Below, piece after piece: positions 16,590-26,300 of a DNA stretch of 64,000 nt (position 1 is the first letter of the stretch; the number at the start of each line of letters is the position of its first letter). Source of the stretch: CADEED01 sp964444835 (lineage in GTDB: Bacteria; Pseudomonadota; Gammaproteobacteria; Steroidobacterales; Steroidobacteraceae); assembly GCA_964444835.1 (NCBI GenBank), contig CAYUIT010000013.1, positions 14,039 to 78,038 of the forward strand, read 5' to 3'. The notes below the pieces were generated by a model that was not told where the DNA came from, made no database searches, and saw only the letters and a list, made by a program, of their open reading frames with translations. The position numbers and the translations under genes are program-made.

Positions 16590-17789
16590 TCAATGCCGCG
16601 CTGCTTTGGCCTTGGGCGCCGGCGGTTGTGCGGTGCCCGCCAATGCGACAAGTGCCGCGCAGGCGAGCACGAGGAACGGATCGGTCATTTCCGCTTGTCT
16701 CCCTGGCAGGAACCGCTGCGCAAACTCGATCGCCATCGCAATGGTCGCGCCCAAAATGGCTGCGCTTCGCACCCGCAAGCCGGCATGCACGGCGAGCCAT
16801 ACGAAGCCGAGATACAAGAACATCTTCTCAAAGAACTGAATGTACGAGCGCTCGAGGCCGCCGTCGAGGAAGCCCACGAACGGAATCCAATTGAACGCGT
16901 GCGCGCGCGTTTCGAAATTGAGCGGCGCGAGTGCGTACAGAAACCACGCGACGCTAACAAGTACCAAGAGTGGCATCGCGGCTTTGCGATGTGGCGTATT
17001 GCGTAAGGCCACCACGACCGGCAAGGCCAGCAAGAAGCCGAGCACTTCGTTCGGTGCCAGCGCTTGCCCGGCGACCATCACGCGCGACGCCATCGATGCA
17101 AGCGCGACGACCCAGAATGCGGTCCAGAAATTCTTTCGTTGTACGAGTGCGCGCAGGGCTGCGCTCAGGATCAAATAGCCCGCCCAGAAGCGAGCGGTGC
17201 CGCCGAGCGAGAAGTCGAATGACAACAACGGTTCGAGTCCACGGTATAGCTGGCGGAGTCGCAAACTCGGCATGAAGGGCGCTGCGTGAAAGGCAGCCCA
17301 CAGCGCAAGCAGCATCAGCAGCGCGGGATCGAACGCGCGTTCGCGCAATTGCGGGAACGCCGCCGTTCGTTGCAGCAGGACGTAGGCGAACGCGCCGATG
17401 GCGGTGCTCGCCGAGTTCAGCAACACGTCCGTGATGCTCGGCGTGCGGGGCGGCGTGGCGTATTGCAGGTACTCCATGCACACAGACAGTGCCGTGCCGA
17501 GCGCTACCGTGCTGATGACCGCGCGCACCCGACTCGCGCTCGAGCGCCGCACGGCCATGAGCAGCGCGCCCAGCGGGATATAGAAGAGCAAGTTCGCAAC
17601 GATATCGCTGCGAATCGTCGCGCCCCACGGGAGTGAGGTCGGAAATCCGCCGTTGTCGGCAGTGCTGAGGCGCTCCCAGTCCCAGTTGAAGGGATAGAAC
17701 GACGCGTACGCGATCAGGCCGATCGTGACGACGAGCAGCCAGCGCGCAGCAGTGCGCTGCGTCGAGGAGGGCGCGGAGGAGCGGGGCAT
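16590..17789 (-). CDS. VanZ-like multi-pass membrane protein
   Basis: About 399 residues from the ATG at 17789 (MPRSSAPSSTQRTAARWLLV); an upstream in-frame ATG at 17834 would add 15 residues. The first 150 residues fit the VanZ family: YASFYPFNWDW, then DIVANLLFYIPLGALL and ALSVCMEYLQYATPPRTPSITDVLLN. Further helices follow, giving roughly ten membrane passes, with a second VanZ-like half near the C-terminus (IPFVGFLDG, MAIEFAQRFLPGRQAEMTD). So it is a double-length VanZ protein. VanZ itself lowers teicoplanin sensitivity; most chromosomal homologs have no proven role. Confidence 0.82.
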   Translation of the reverse strand: MPRSSAPSSTQRTAARWLLVVTIGLIAYASFYPFNWDWERLSTADNGGFPTSLPWGATIRSDIVANLLFYIPLGALLMAVRRSSASRVRAVISTVALGTALSVCMEYLQYATPPRTPSITDVLLNSASTAIGAFAYVLLQRTAAFPQLRERAFDPALLMLLALWAAFHAAPFMPSLRLRQLYRGLEPLLSFDFSLGGTARFWAGYLILSAALRALVQRKNFWTAFWVVALASMASRVMVAGQALAPNEVLGFLLALPVVVALRNTPHRKAAMPLLVLVSVAWFLYALAPLNFETRAHAFNWIPFVGFLDGGLERSYIQFFEKMFLYLGFVWLAVHAGLRVRSAAILGATIAMAIEFAQRFLPGRQAEMTDPFLVLACAALVALAGTAQPPAPKAKAARH

Positions 17790-17890
17790 GGCGAAATTAT
17801 GCCTGGGTCGGCCCAAGCGTGACGTGTTCCGCATTTCGCCCTGGCCGTATTTCGTAAAGTTCCGGCGATTGCTCTCGCCGGCGGCGCACG

Positions 17891-20434
17891 ATGGGACTTT
17901 GGTCTTCCCTCAATGTTTGGAGTTCGAGCATGGGCCGGCGTGTATTTCTCGCCGTGCTCTTCGCGTTGCTCGTGCCGATCGCGCTAGCAGGCATCTGGCT
18001 CGCACATGCTGTGATCGAGCGGGAGTCGGAGCTCGAGGCGCAACGCATCATCGTCATGGCCAATGAGCGTGCGGCGGCACTGGCCGTTGCGCCGGGGCGT
18101 GTTCCTGAGAAATTCGCCGCCGACCTGGGTGGCCGGTATGCCGTGGTGCTCGATAAGCGCGGCCGCAATGTTTTCGAGAACGCGCGCGTACCGGAGCAGT
18201 TGCTCGCGTTGTTCGCGCACGAGGCCGAGCGGTTCGCCGCCGATCCGAGCCGCAGTCGAGTCGTTAGCTGGAATGCCGACGCGCGCGAGTGGCACGGCGC
18301 GATGGCCGCAGTACCCGATTCGCCCCGCGTCGCGGCCAGTTTGCGCAACGCGTTGGTCGTCGTGTTTGCACCCGCCGTCGCACCGAGCGAGCAGCTCGTG
18401 TCGCTTAGATCGCGATTTGCTGCACTGCTGCTGTTAGCAGCAGCACTCGCCTGGGCGGTGACGGTGTATCTGCTGGGCCGTTACCGGCGCGGCGTCGAGA
18501 ATTTGCGGCAAGGCTTGCGTTCGCTGGTGAGCGGCGGCGACGTGCTACCCACCGAGTATGGCGCCGACGAGATCGCTGAGCTTGAATCTGAGCTGCGCGA
18601 GGCGCAGCAGCAGTTGCGCGCCCGTGAGTTGGCAGCCGAGGCGCGCGCCAAGATCGATTCTGCATTGCTCGAGACCAATGAGCTCGACCAAGGTATCGAG
18701 CGCGCACTCGTGCCGCTCAAATCCGTGACCCGCGCACAAGCCGTCGGTGTCATCTTGGTGGATACCGCCACGGCCGCTCACGGCCGCTTGATCATGGCGT
18801 TCGAAGGCTCGGACGCCGTCCCGGTGCAGCGCGTGGTGCTCGACGCGGAGATGGCGGCGTCGCTGCGTGCCTGTGGCGATACCTTGACGATCGCGCGCGT
18901 CGAATTCCCGCGGCATGCATTTTTGGGCGCGTTCCACGAGCGCGGCGCTAACGTGTATTGGTTGTGGCCGATTGTGCGCCGCGAGGCGTTGGCTGCTGTA
19001 TTGGTTGTGGCGTATCGCAACAATCCTCATGCAGATCCGGAGGCCGCCGCAGCGGGCCATTGGCTCGCCGGCCGCTTGCGCCTCGCGCTCTCGCAAAGCG
19101 CACGCGACGAAGAGCTCTATCGCCAAGCGCATTTCGATCCGCTCACGCAATTGCCGAATCGCGCCCTGTTCCGCGATCGCCTCACGCAAGAACTCGCGGC
19201 TGCGGCTGCCGGCCTCGCGCGTGGGGCACTCTTGTACATCGATCTCGATCATTTCAAGAAGGTCAACGACACGCTCGGCCATGCCGCTGGCGATCAGTTG
19301 TTAGCTATCGTGGCGCAGCGACTGAAGTCGTGCGTCAAGGAGGGCGATACCGTCGCGCGCTTGGGTGGCGACGAATTTACCGTCGTGCTGCGGCACGTCG
19401 GCGATCCAGATAGCGCACGGGTGGTGGCCGAGCGCATCGTGCACTCGCTGCAGCTGCCCGTAAACGTGGCGGGTCGCGATCATCACGTGCGCGCCAGCGT
19501 CGGCATCGCGCTGTTCCCCGACGACGGCGCAACTCTCGAGGATGTGCTGCGCAACGCCGATCTTGCGATGTATCGCGCGAAGGAAGCCGGGCGCGGCCGT
19601 GCCGTGTTCTACGAGCGCGACATGAACGTCCGGTCGATCAAGTATTCCGATACGGGGCTCTATCGCGCGCTGAAGCGCCGCGAGCTGTCGTTGTTTTACC
19701 AACCGCAGTTCGTCGTTGCGGACGGCAAGCTCGCAGGCTGCGAAGCACTGCTGCGCTGGCAAACGCGCTACGACGGCATGAAGCTGCCCGCGGAGTTCAT
19801 ACCGTCGGCTGAGCAAACTGGCTTGATCGTCGACATTGGCGGTTGGGTGCTCGAAGCCGCCTGCCAGCAGCTCGCCACGTGGCGCGATGCGGGCTTGCCC
19901 GTGGTGCCCGTTGCCGTGAATGTGTCCGCGCAGCAGCTCGCCGATGGGCGTTTCGTCGATCTCGTTGGCAAGGCGCTCACGCAATACGCGTTGCCGCCGT
20001 CGCTGCTCGAGATCGAGCTGATCGAGTCGATGTTGGCCGAAGAGCGCGCCGAGCAATCGCTGCGCGAGCTGGCGGCGCTCGGTGTCGGGCTCGCCGTCGA
20101 TGACTTCGGCACCGGTTTCTCGTCACTCAATTATCTGCGGCGCTATCCCATCGGCACCGTGAAGCTGGATCGCTCGTTCCTCGAAGACGTGCCGCAGAAT
20201 TCCTCTGCTGCGGTGGTCGCGGAGTCGGTGCTCACGATGGCGCATTCGCTCGGCAAGCGCGTCGTCGCCGAAGGCGTCGAGACGATGGAACAGCTGGAGT
20301 TTCTGCGTCAACGCGGCTGCGCGCTTGCGCAAGGCTTCTACCTGGCACGGCCGATGTCGAGTGCCGCCATGACAGAGCTGCTCGAGTCGCGCAGAATCGG
20401 TGCGCATGAGGATGAGCAACGCGCGGTGGGGTGA
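17891..20434 (+). CDS. GGDEF-EAL membrane protein (diguanylate cyclase/phosphodiesterase)
   Basis: An 847-residue c-di-GMP enzyme. Two membrane helices (about 16-37 and 177-195) bracket a periplasmic sensor, followed by a coiled linker, a GAF-like region (about 255-405), a GGDEF domain (about 410-570, motif RLGGDEF intact) and an EAL domain (about 590-835). EAL catalytic marks are all there: CEALLRW, VNVSAQQL, EIELIES, DDFGTGFSSL, KLDRSFL, VAEGVE. The inhibitory I-site RxxD reads KEGD, so product inhibition may be weak. ATG 17930 (MGRRVFLAVLF) is an alternative start. Both activities are possible. A c-di-GMP riboswitch lies 0.65 kb downstream. Confidence 0.93.
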   Translation: MGLWSSLNVWSSSMGRRVFLAVLFALLVPIALAGIWLAHAVIERESELEAQRIIVMANERAAALAVAPGRVPEKFAADLGGRYAVVLDKRGRNVFENARVPEQLLALFAHEAERFAADPSRSRVVSWNADAREWHGAMAAVPDSPRVAASLRNALVVVFAPAVAPSEQLVSLRSRFAALLLLAAALAWAVTVYLLGRYRRGVENLRQGLRSLVSGGDVLPTEYGADEIAELESELREAQQQLRARELAAEARAKIDSALLETNELDQGIERALVPLKSVTRAQAVGVILVDTATAAHGRLIMAFEGSDAVPVQRVVLDAEMAASLRACGDTLTIARVEFPRHAFLGAFHERGANVYWLWPIVRREALAAVLVVAYRNNPHADPEAAAAGHWLAGRLRLALSQSARDEELYRQAHFDPLTQLPNRALFRDRLTQELAAAAAGLARGALLYIDLDHFKKVNDTLGHAAGDQLLAIVAQRLKSCVKEGDTVARLGGDEFTVVLRHVGDPDSARVVAERIVHSLQLPVNVAGRDHHVRASVGIALFPDDGATLEDVLRNADLAMYRAKEAGRGRAVFYERDMNVRSIKYSDTGLYRALKRRELSLFYQPQFVVADGKLAGCEALLRWQTRYDGMKLPAEFIPSAEQTGLIVDIGGWVLEAACQQLATWRDAGLPVVPVAVNVSAQQLADGRFVDLVGKALTQYALPPSLLEIELIESMLAEERAEQSLRELAALGVGLAVDDFGTGFSSLNYLRRYPIGTVKLDRSFLEDVPQNSSAAVVAESVLTMAHSLGKRVVAEGVETMEQLEFLRQRGCALAQGFYLARPMSSAAMTELLESRRIGAHEDEQRAVG

Positions 20435-20948
20435 GCGTCGTGGGTCGTATGCGTCCCACGCGGCTGTCGTCCTCGCATTTTTCGGTGCCGCGCTTGCGGG
20501 CTGCGCCACTGAGCCCCCCGAGCGCTTGCCACCGCCGCGGACCGTCGTCGCGCCGTCGGTAACCGTTCAGCAGCCGAGCGCCGAGGGGCTCGCGATCCTG
20601 CGCGCGGCTGAGGCGCAGCTCGGCGTTCCCTACCGCTTCGGCGGCGCCACGGAGGCCGGCTTCGATTGCAGCGGCCTCGTGTTCTTCATCCACCAACGGC
20701 TGGGACGGCCCGTGGCGCGTACAGCGCGCGCGCAGTTCGACACGTTGCGTGCAATCGACCGTTCCGAGCTTACGCCGGGTGATCTCGTGTTCTTCCGCCT
20801 GGGATCCGGCGCAGTGGACCACGTGGGGATTTACGCGGGCGACGGGCGTTTCGTGCACGCACCGCGAACCGGCGGGGCCGTACGTTACGACACGCTCGAT
20901 GACTCGTACTTCGTCCGCGGCTTTGCCGGGGCGCGGCGCACGTACTAA
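20406..20948 (+). CDS. NlpC/P60 family lipoprotein (peptidoglycan endopeptidase)
   Basis: About 180 residues, overlapping the GGDEF-EAL gene by 29 bases; ATG 20406 and 20412 and GTG 20400 are all usable. The N-terminus carries a lipobox (GAALAGC). The C-terminal 120 residues are an NlpC/P60 cysteine peptidase: catalytic Cys in FDCSGLV, His in DHVGIYAGDG, third polar residue in FVHAPRTGG. Such enzymes cut D-gamma-Glu/meso-DAP bonds in peptidoglycan stems. Translational overlap with a c-di-GMP enzyme suggests coordinated envelope remodelling. Confidence 0.9.
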   Translation: MRMSNARWGERRGSYASHAAVVLAFFGAALAGCATEPPERLPPPRTVVAPSVTVQQPSAEGLAILRAAEAQLGVPYRFGGATEAGFDCSGLVFFIHQRLGRPVARTARAQFDTLRAIDRSELTPGDLVFFRLGSGAVDHVGIYAGDGRFVHAPRTGGAVRYDTLDDSYFVRGFAGARRTY

Positions 20949-21091
20949 CAACCCGTATTCGGGGAGCGCCAGATTATGTCCGTTTCATGACGGATTTCGC
21001 CGCGTTGTCGCCAAACGCAGGGTCGCCGATATGCGACAGGCTCCACACTTCGAACATTGACCTAGGAGCGTGTTCCACCGCACACTCCGCC

Positions 21092-21217
21092 TCGTGATAA
21101 AGGCAAACCCGTCGTAAGGCGGGGACGCAAAGCCACCGGTCCTGACTTCGAGCGATTGACGTCTCGCGCGTGCGCGAGGCGGCACGTAGAGGAAAGCCAG
21201 GGACAGCGGGGTTGCCG
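21092..21217 (+). promoter_or_regulatory. Cyclic-di-GMP-I (GEMM-I) riboswitch aptamer
   Basis: The conserved core is plain: AAAGGCAAACC (21099-21109), a P2 hairpin CCCGTC-GTAA-GGCGGG (21108-21123) with a GNRA tetraloop, then GGACGCAAAGCC (about 21123-21134), and the 3' element AGCGGGGTTGCC (21205-21216). Aligned to the Vibrio Vc2 aptamer, the ligand-contacting base equivalent to G20 is G at 21102, which predicts c-di-GMP rather than 3',3'-cGAMP. The P3 arm is unusually long (about 70 nt) and carries an extra hairpin CTCGCGC-GT-GCGCGAG (21163-21178). It lies in the 334-base leader between the NlpC/P60 gene and the SPOR-like gene. Outer P1 limits are approximate. Confidence 0.93.
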
Positions 21218-21228
21218 CTTGCGGCAGC
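21211..21228 (+). terminator. Expression-platform hairpin of the c-di-GMP riboswitch
   Basis: A stem-loop (7-8 bp around CTTG) overlaps the last conserved aptamer bases GGGTTGCC and is followed by TGTTCTGCTCTT. Because the same bases are needed by the aptamer, hairpin and ligand-bound fold should exclude each other. It could be an intrinsic terminator or part of a switch acting on translation; the U-tract is interrupted, so the mechanism is uncertain. Confidence 0.5.
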
Positions 21229-21282
21229 TGTTCTGCTCTTCCCCACGTGCCTGCCGTTCGATCCAGTTGTTAGTGCCGGTGC

Positions 21283-22974
21283 ATGCCGAGTTCGCTCGGC
21301 GTCGTTGAGTTGGTTTTGGCAAAGGTCACCGGGGCCTCATACATGGACGCGAACGCCCAAGCAGCGCTTCCCAGTCTCCCCGCGTCGCCGCGAGACGCGG
21401 AAGACGCGTTCGTCATCAATTTGTGTTCTTCGACGACGCCGATGGCGTTGACGAAGCCGAAAGATCCCGCGCTCGAGCAGTTCAAATTCTTCGTCAGCCG
21501 TCGTCGTGAAGACGGGCGTGAGCGCTTTCGCATGCATATGGGCTACTTCCCGTCGCTCGCGGCGGCAGAAGAGTGGCTCCCGGTGGTACGTGAGGTGTAT
21601 CCGAGCGCGTGGGCTGGCGAAGCGCCGGGCCGCAAGCTGAAAAATGCTGCGCCGGTTGAAGCTTCCGCGCCGCCGCTGCCGAAGCCCGCGGCTGAAGTAC
21701 CGGTGCAGGCTGCGCCAGTTCCGCCGCAGAATGTCCCCACCTTGCAAGCCGCTCCGCCGCTGGCCGTTGTAGCGCCCGCGAAACCGGTCGCGGCACCCGT
21801 GGCGACAGTGCCACCCGCTCGCGTCGTCGAGCCTGCACCGATCGCCCGTAAGACTGAGGTTGCACCCGAGGTTCGCAAGGCCGACGTGCCTGCGGTCGCG
21901 CGCACGGTCGCTGCGCCGCCGGCTGCGAGCAAGCCAGTCACGGTGCCGGCGCCCGCCAAGCCCGCGCCCGCACCACAACCGGCTGCGGCCGCTAACAAGC
22001 CTGCGGCTGCGAAGCCTGCGACGCCGACGCCGGCTGCGCCGCCGCCGCAAAAGCAATCGAACATTCGTGAAGTGATCGCACAGCTCGATGAGTTGAGCGA
22101 TACGGGTACGTTGCGCGTGCTCGAAGGCCGTGCGGCCAATCAAACGGCGGATGCGGCCGACGAAGTCATCAAGCTCGTCAAGCCTGATGACACGCAGACG
22201 ATGCGTGCCATCAAGGCGGACGTGCAACGCAAGGCGCCGGTGTATTTCGCCGTGCAGCTCGAGTGGTCGGTGCAACCCATCGACATGAAGAAAGTCCCGC
22301 CGCTCGCGATCTTCAACGCGTACACGCTCTACACCACGGAAGGCAACAAGGACGGTCGTCGTTGGTACGGTCTCCGCTTGGGCTTTTTCAGCGATGCGAT
22401 TTCGGCGAAGCAAGTGGCGTACTACGTTCGCTCCGATTTCGCGGCTGTGGCGGTCGTGCCGGTCTCCTCGATGGAGCGGGAGCGCGCGAACGGCGGTAAC
22501 GCTGCCCAGACGACGGCGCGTGCCGCGAACGGTGCTGCGGAGGCCGGATCGTCGGTGGCCCCCATCATGACGGCGCCGCCGCCGAGCGCGCGCAAAAGCG
22601 GTAGCGAATCCGGCATCTTCAAGTTGCTCGAAGACGATACGCCGAAGCCGATCGAGCTCGATGTCATTGGCGAGACCTCGCCGCGCAAAGCGAAACCGGC
22701 GTCCGATGCCGCACCCAAGACGGGCTCGAACGGCGGCACTACCAAGTCGCGTGCGGGCACGCGCTTGCCGGCACAGCAAGCCAAGGCCAAGGCTTCGCCC
22801 AAGAAGCTCGACGAAACGCTCGAGATTTTGGGTGCTGACGATTTAGAGTTCGACGCGGGCAAGGGCGAGCTCGTGACGGGTGCGGACAGCACGCGTCACT
22901 TGCGCGACGACAAGCGCACGTCGAAGTTTTCATCGTTGCTCGATCGCATCGCGTCCAAGCTCGGACGCAGCTAG
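21283..22974 (+). CDS. Large SPOR-like domain protein under c-di-GMP riboswitch control
   Basis: 563 residues from ATG 21283; ATG 21343 (MDANAQAALPSLPASPRD) is an alternative, 70 bases after a TTGTTAG copy. Two beta-alpha segments look like SPOR domains: residues about 45-110 (FKFFVSRRREDGRERFRMHM, GYFPSLAAAEEWLP) and about 325-400 (YFAVQLEWSVQ ... WYGLRLGFFSDAISAKQVA). They are separated by a long Ala/Pro-rich linker (about 120-260). The C-terminus is charged and probably disordered, with no clear signal peptide. SPOR domains bind denuded peptidoglycan, but these are divergent and the cytoplasmic or exported location is unclear. The riboswitch ahead of the gene is the best clue: output depends on c-di-GMP. 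Confidence 0.82.
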   Translation: MPSSLGVVELVLAKVTGASYMDANAQAALPSLPASPRDAEDAFVINLCSSTTPMALTKPKDPALEQFKFFVSRRREDGRERFRMHMGYFPSLAAAEEWLPVVREVYPSAWAGEAPGRKLKNAAPVEASAPPLPKPAAEVPVQAAPVPPQNVPTLQAAPPLAVVAPAKPVAAPVATVPPARVVEPAPIARKTEVAPEVRKADVPAVARTVAAPPAASKPVTVPAPAKPAPAPQPAAAANKPAAAKPATPTPAAPPPQKQSNIREVIAQLDELSDTGTLRVLEGRAANQTADAADEVIKLVKPDDTQTMRAIKADVQRKAPVYFAVQLEWSVQPIDMKKVPPLAIFNAYTLYTTEGNKDGRRWYGLRLGFFSDAISAKQVAYYVRSDFAAVAVVPVSSMERERANGGNAAQTTARAANGAAEAGSSVAPIMTAPPPSARKSGSESGIFKLLEDDTPKPIELDVIGETSPRKAKPASDAAPKTGSNGGTTKSRAGTRLPAQQAKAKASPKKLDETLEILGADDLEFDAGKGELVTGADSTRHLRDDKRTSKFSSLLDRIASKLGRS

Positions 22975-22996
22975 TAGCCCCGTAGCCCCCGCGCCG

Positions 22997-23299
22997 CTAT
23001 TTTTTGCCGAATAGCGCCTCGAGCGCAGCCTTTGATTTGTCGATCTCGGCTGTGTTGGGCGCCGTGTAGGCGCCTACGCGCGGCTTGAAGTGATCGCAAA
23101 AGTTAGCGGCCGTCTTGTCGCGCACTTCCTCGGCGGTGGGCTCGCGGCAATGCTTCGCGACTCGCGTATCGTAATCCACGCATAGCTTGCAGACATGTAA
23201 CTCGGCGCGACAGGCCGGGCACTCATCGAGGCGTCGCAGCGGGAGCGTGAGCGCTTCGAGGGACGCTCCGCATTTCCAACAACTCAGGCCGTGCTTCAT
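22997..23299 (-). CDS. Small double zinc-ribbon protein
   Basis: A 100-residue protein with Cys pairs spaced as in zinc ribbons: CWKCGAS (7-13), CPACRAELHVCKLC (28-41), then CRE and CDHF further on. The tail contains a short helix (KSKAALEALFGKK). It starts 4 bases after the uvrA-like stop codon, so it is probably translated with that gene. I recall similar uncharacterised proteins in proteobacteria but no function. DNA or protein binding through zinc is an inference. Confidence 0.8.
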   Translation of the reverse strand: MKHGLSCWKCGASLEALTLPLRRLDECPACRAELHVCKLCVDYDTRVAKHCREPTAEEVRDKTAANFCDHFKPRVGAYTAPNTAEIDKSKAALEALFGKK

Positions 23300-23303
23300 G
23301 GCG

Positions 23304-26300
23304 CTAACTCCGCGCGGGGCTGGTCCGCTCGCTCAGGAATTCTGCCATGACTGCGCCCGTGTGCGACTTGCGGGCCTGACGTGCAATGTCAGCGGGTGCC
23401 CCGGCGGCCACGACTTCGCCGCCGCCATTACCCGCTTCGGGGCCCATGTCGATGATCCAGTCGGCCTCGGCCATGACATCGAGGTTGTGCTCGACCACGA
23501 CGACCGAGTTACCGGCATCGACCAGGCGATGCAGCACGTGTACCAGCTTTTCGACGTCGGCCATATGCAGACCGACCGTCGGTTCATCGAGCACATAGAG
23601 CGTGTGTTTGGGCTTTTGGCGCAGTGGCCCGCGCACATCGCCGCGTACCTTGGCGAGCTCGGTGACGAGCTTGATGCGTTGCGCCTCACCGCCCGAGAGC
23701 GTGGGGCTTGCTTGGCCGAGTGTGAGGTAGCCGAGGCCGACGTCTTGTAACAACTTGAGCGGATGGAGCACGGCCGCATGCGCGGCGAAGAATTCGACCG
23801 CATCGTCGATGCTCATCGCCAACATGTCACCGATGCTCTTGTCGCGCCACAGCACGCCGAGTGTTTCGGCGTTGAAGCGCCGCCCGCCGCACACGTCGCA
23901 GAGCACTTTCACATCGGGCAGGAAATTCATTTCGATGGTTTGGACACCTTGACCTTCGCACGCGTCGCAGCGGCCGCCTTTTGTGTTGAACGAGAAGCGG
24001 CTGGTGGTATAGCCGCGAATCTTCGCCTCAGTCGAGTTCGCATAGATGCGGCGGATATCGTCCCAGAAGCCAATGTAGGTAGCGGGGCACGAGCGCGGCG
24101 TTTTGCCAATGGGCGTTTGATCGACCTCGAGCACGCGATCCACTTGATCAGCGCCGGCAATTGCCTTGCAACCGATGAGTGGCGGCTTGCGCTTCTTGTG
24201 ATCCTCGCTCGTGAGGGCACGCATGTTCGTGTAGAGCACGTCGCGCGCGAGCGTGGATTTGCCCGAGCCGGATACACCTGTTACGACGACTAGCCGCCCG
24301 AGCGGGATGCGGACATCGATGCTGTCGATATTGTGCAGTTTCACGTCTTTGATCTGCAGCGCCGCCGACTTGTTAGTCGTCTTGCGACGCGGCTCCGCCG
24401 CGTGCTGCGTGGGATTGGCGAGGTAGCGCCCCGTCGTGGAGCGCACGCTACGCTTGAGATCGGCGAGCTTGCCCGCGCCGACGATTTCGCCGCCGCGGAC
24501 ACCCGCGCCAGGCCCGAGATCGATGACATGATCGGCGCGCCGAATCGTGTCCTCATCATGCTCGACGACGACCAATGTGTTGCGATTCTGCGCAAGCTGT
24601 TCGAGCGCATCGAGCAAGACGCGATTGTCGCGCGGATGCAAGCCGATCGTCGGCTCGTCGAGTACGTAGCAGACGCCTTGTAGATTCGAGCCCAACTGAG
24701 CGGCGAGGCGAATGCGCTGCGCCTCGCCACCGGAGAGTGTGGGCGCCGAGCGATCGAGCGCGAGATACCCGAGCCCTACGCGTTGCAGGAAACTGAGGCG
24801 ACTCTTGATTTCGCTCAAGAGGTCGCGCCCGATGGCCGCTTCGCGTGTATTCGCGCGCAGCTTGCCGAAAAACTGTGTGGCACCGTCGACCGACTCGCAC
24901 GTGAGATCCGTGATGGAGCGATCGCGGAAGCGCACATTGAGTGCGATCGGGTTGAGGCGTTTACCGTGGCAGGCGGAGCAGGCTTTCGCTTCGTCGTCGT
25001 GCCATTCGTTCCACGTTTTCTCTTCGCCGGTTTGCTCCTCGTTGAAGCCGCTCAATTGTGCGCCGGTGCCGAAACAACTCTCGCACCATCCGTGCTTGGA
25101 GTTGAACGAGAACAGGCGTGGATCGAGCTCGCCGAAACTCGTGCCGCAGGACGGGCAGGCCCGCTTGGTCGAAAACACTTGCACGCGACCTTGCTTGGCT
25201 TTCGTGTCGAGGTCGAGCACGTGAACCAGGCCTTTGCCGAAATCGAGCGCGCGTTCGAGGTTGCGTTGCAATGTCCCGTCGTTAGGCACTTGCACGCCAA
25301 TCTGTGCCACGGGCAATTCGATCGTGTGCTCTTTGAACCGATTCAGCCGCGGCCAGGGGCGTGTGGGCAACATCTCCCCATCGACGCGCAGATGCTTGAA
25401 GCCGCGGCCCGCAGCCCATTTCGCGAGATCCGTGTAGTAGCCTTTGCGCGCCACGACGAGTGGCGCTAACAACATGATCCGCGAGCCTTCATGCTCCTTC
25501 AAGATGCGCGCCGTGATGCTGGCTGCGCTCTGCGGCTCGATGGATACATCGCACGTGGGGCAGAACTGCGTTCCCAGCTTGACGTAGAGTAAGCGTAGGA
25601 AGTGGTACACCTCGGTGAGCGTGGCCACGGTGCTCTTGCGGCCGCCGCGGCTCGTGCGCTGTTCGATCGCGACCGTCGGCGGTATGCCGTAAATCGCATC
25701 GACATCGGGCCGCGATGCCGGTTGCACGAACTGGCGCGCATACGCGTTCAACGATTCGAGATAGCGGCGTTGACCTTCGTTGAAGATGATGTCGAAGGCG
25801 AGCGTGGACTTACCCGATCCAGACACGCCCGTAATGACCGTGAATGCCTCGCGCGGAATGCTGACATCGATGTTCTTCAGGTTGTGCTCACGCGCGTGGT
25901 GCACGACGATCGAATCGCGATCGCCGCGCGCGCGCTTGTACACGGGGCTGACGTCGGCCACGGCGCGCGGCTGCGCGGACGCACGGCGTGTGGCGCGAGT
26001 CGTAAGCTCGGCCTCGTACTCGCGTAGCGCTTGGCCCGTATGTGAACTCGGGTGCGCCCGCAGCTGCGAGACAGTACCCGCACAAACGATCGTACCGCCG
26101 CCTTCGCCGCCTTCCGGCCCCAGATCGATGATCCAATCGGATGAACGGATCACATCGAGGTTGTGTTCGATCACCAGGATCGAATGGCCTGCCTTCAAGA
26201 GCTTGCGGAACGCGCGCAGCAGCTTCGCTACGTCTTCGAAATGCAGCCCCGTCGTGGGCTCATCGAACAGAAACAGCTTGCCGCGCAGGCTCGGCTTGTC

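Noticed and set aside
21680..22040. Repetitive Ala/Pro-coding stretch that looks like a DNA repeat
   Set aside because: It is a low-complexity protein linker, with no exact repeat unit at the DNA level and no CRISPR-like spacing.
21337..22779. 480-codon minus-strand frame opposite the SPOR-like gene
   Set aside because: Extremely Arg-rich translation typical of a shadow frame; the plus strand has a riboswitch leader and SPOR-like segments.
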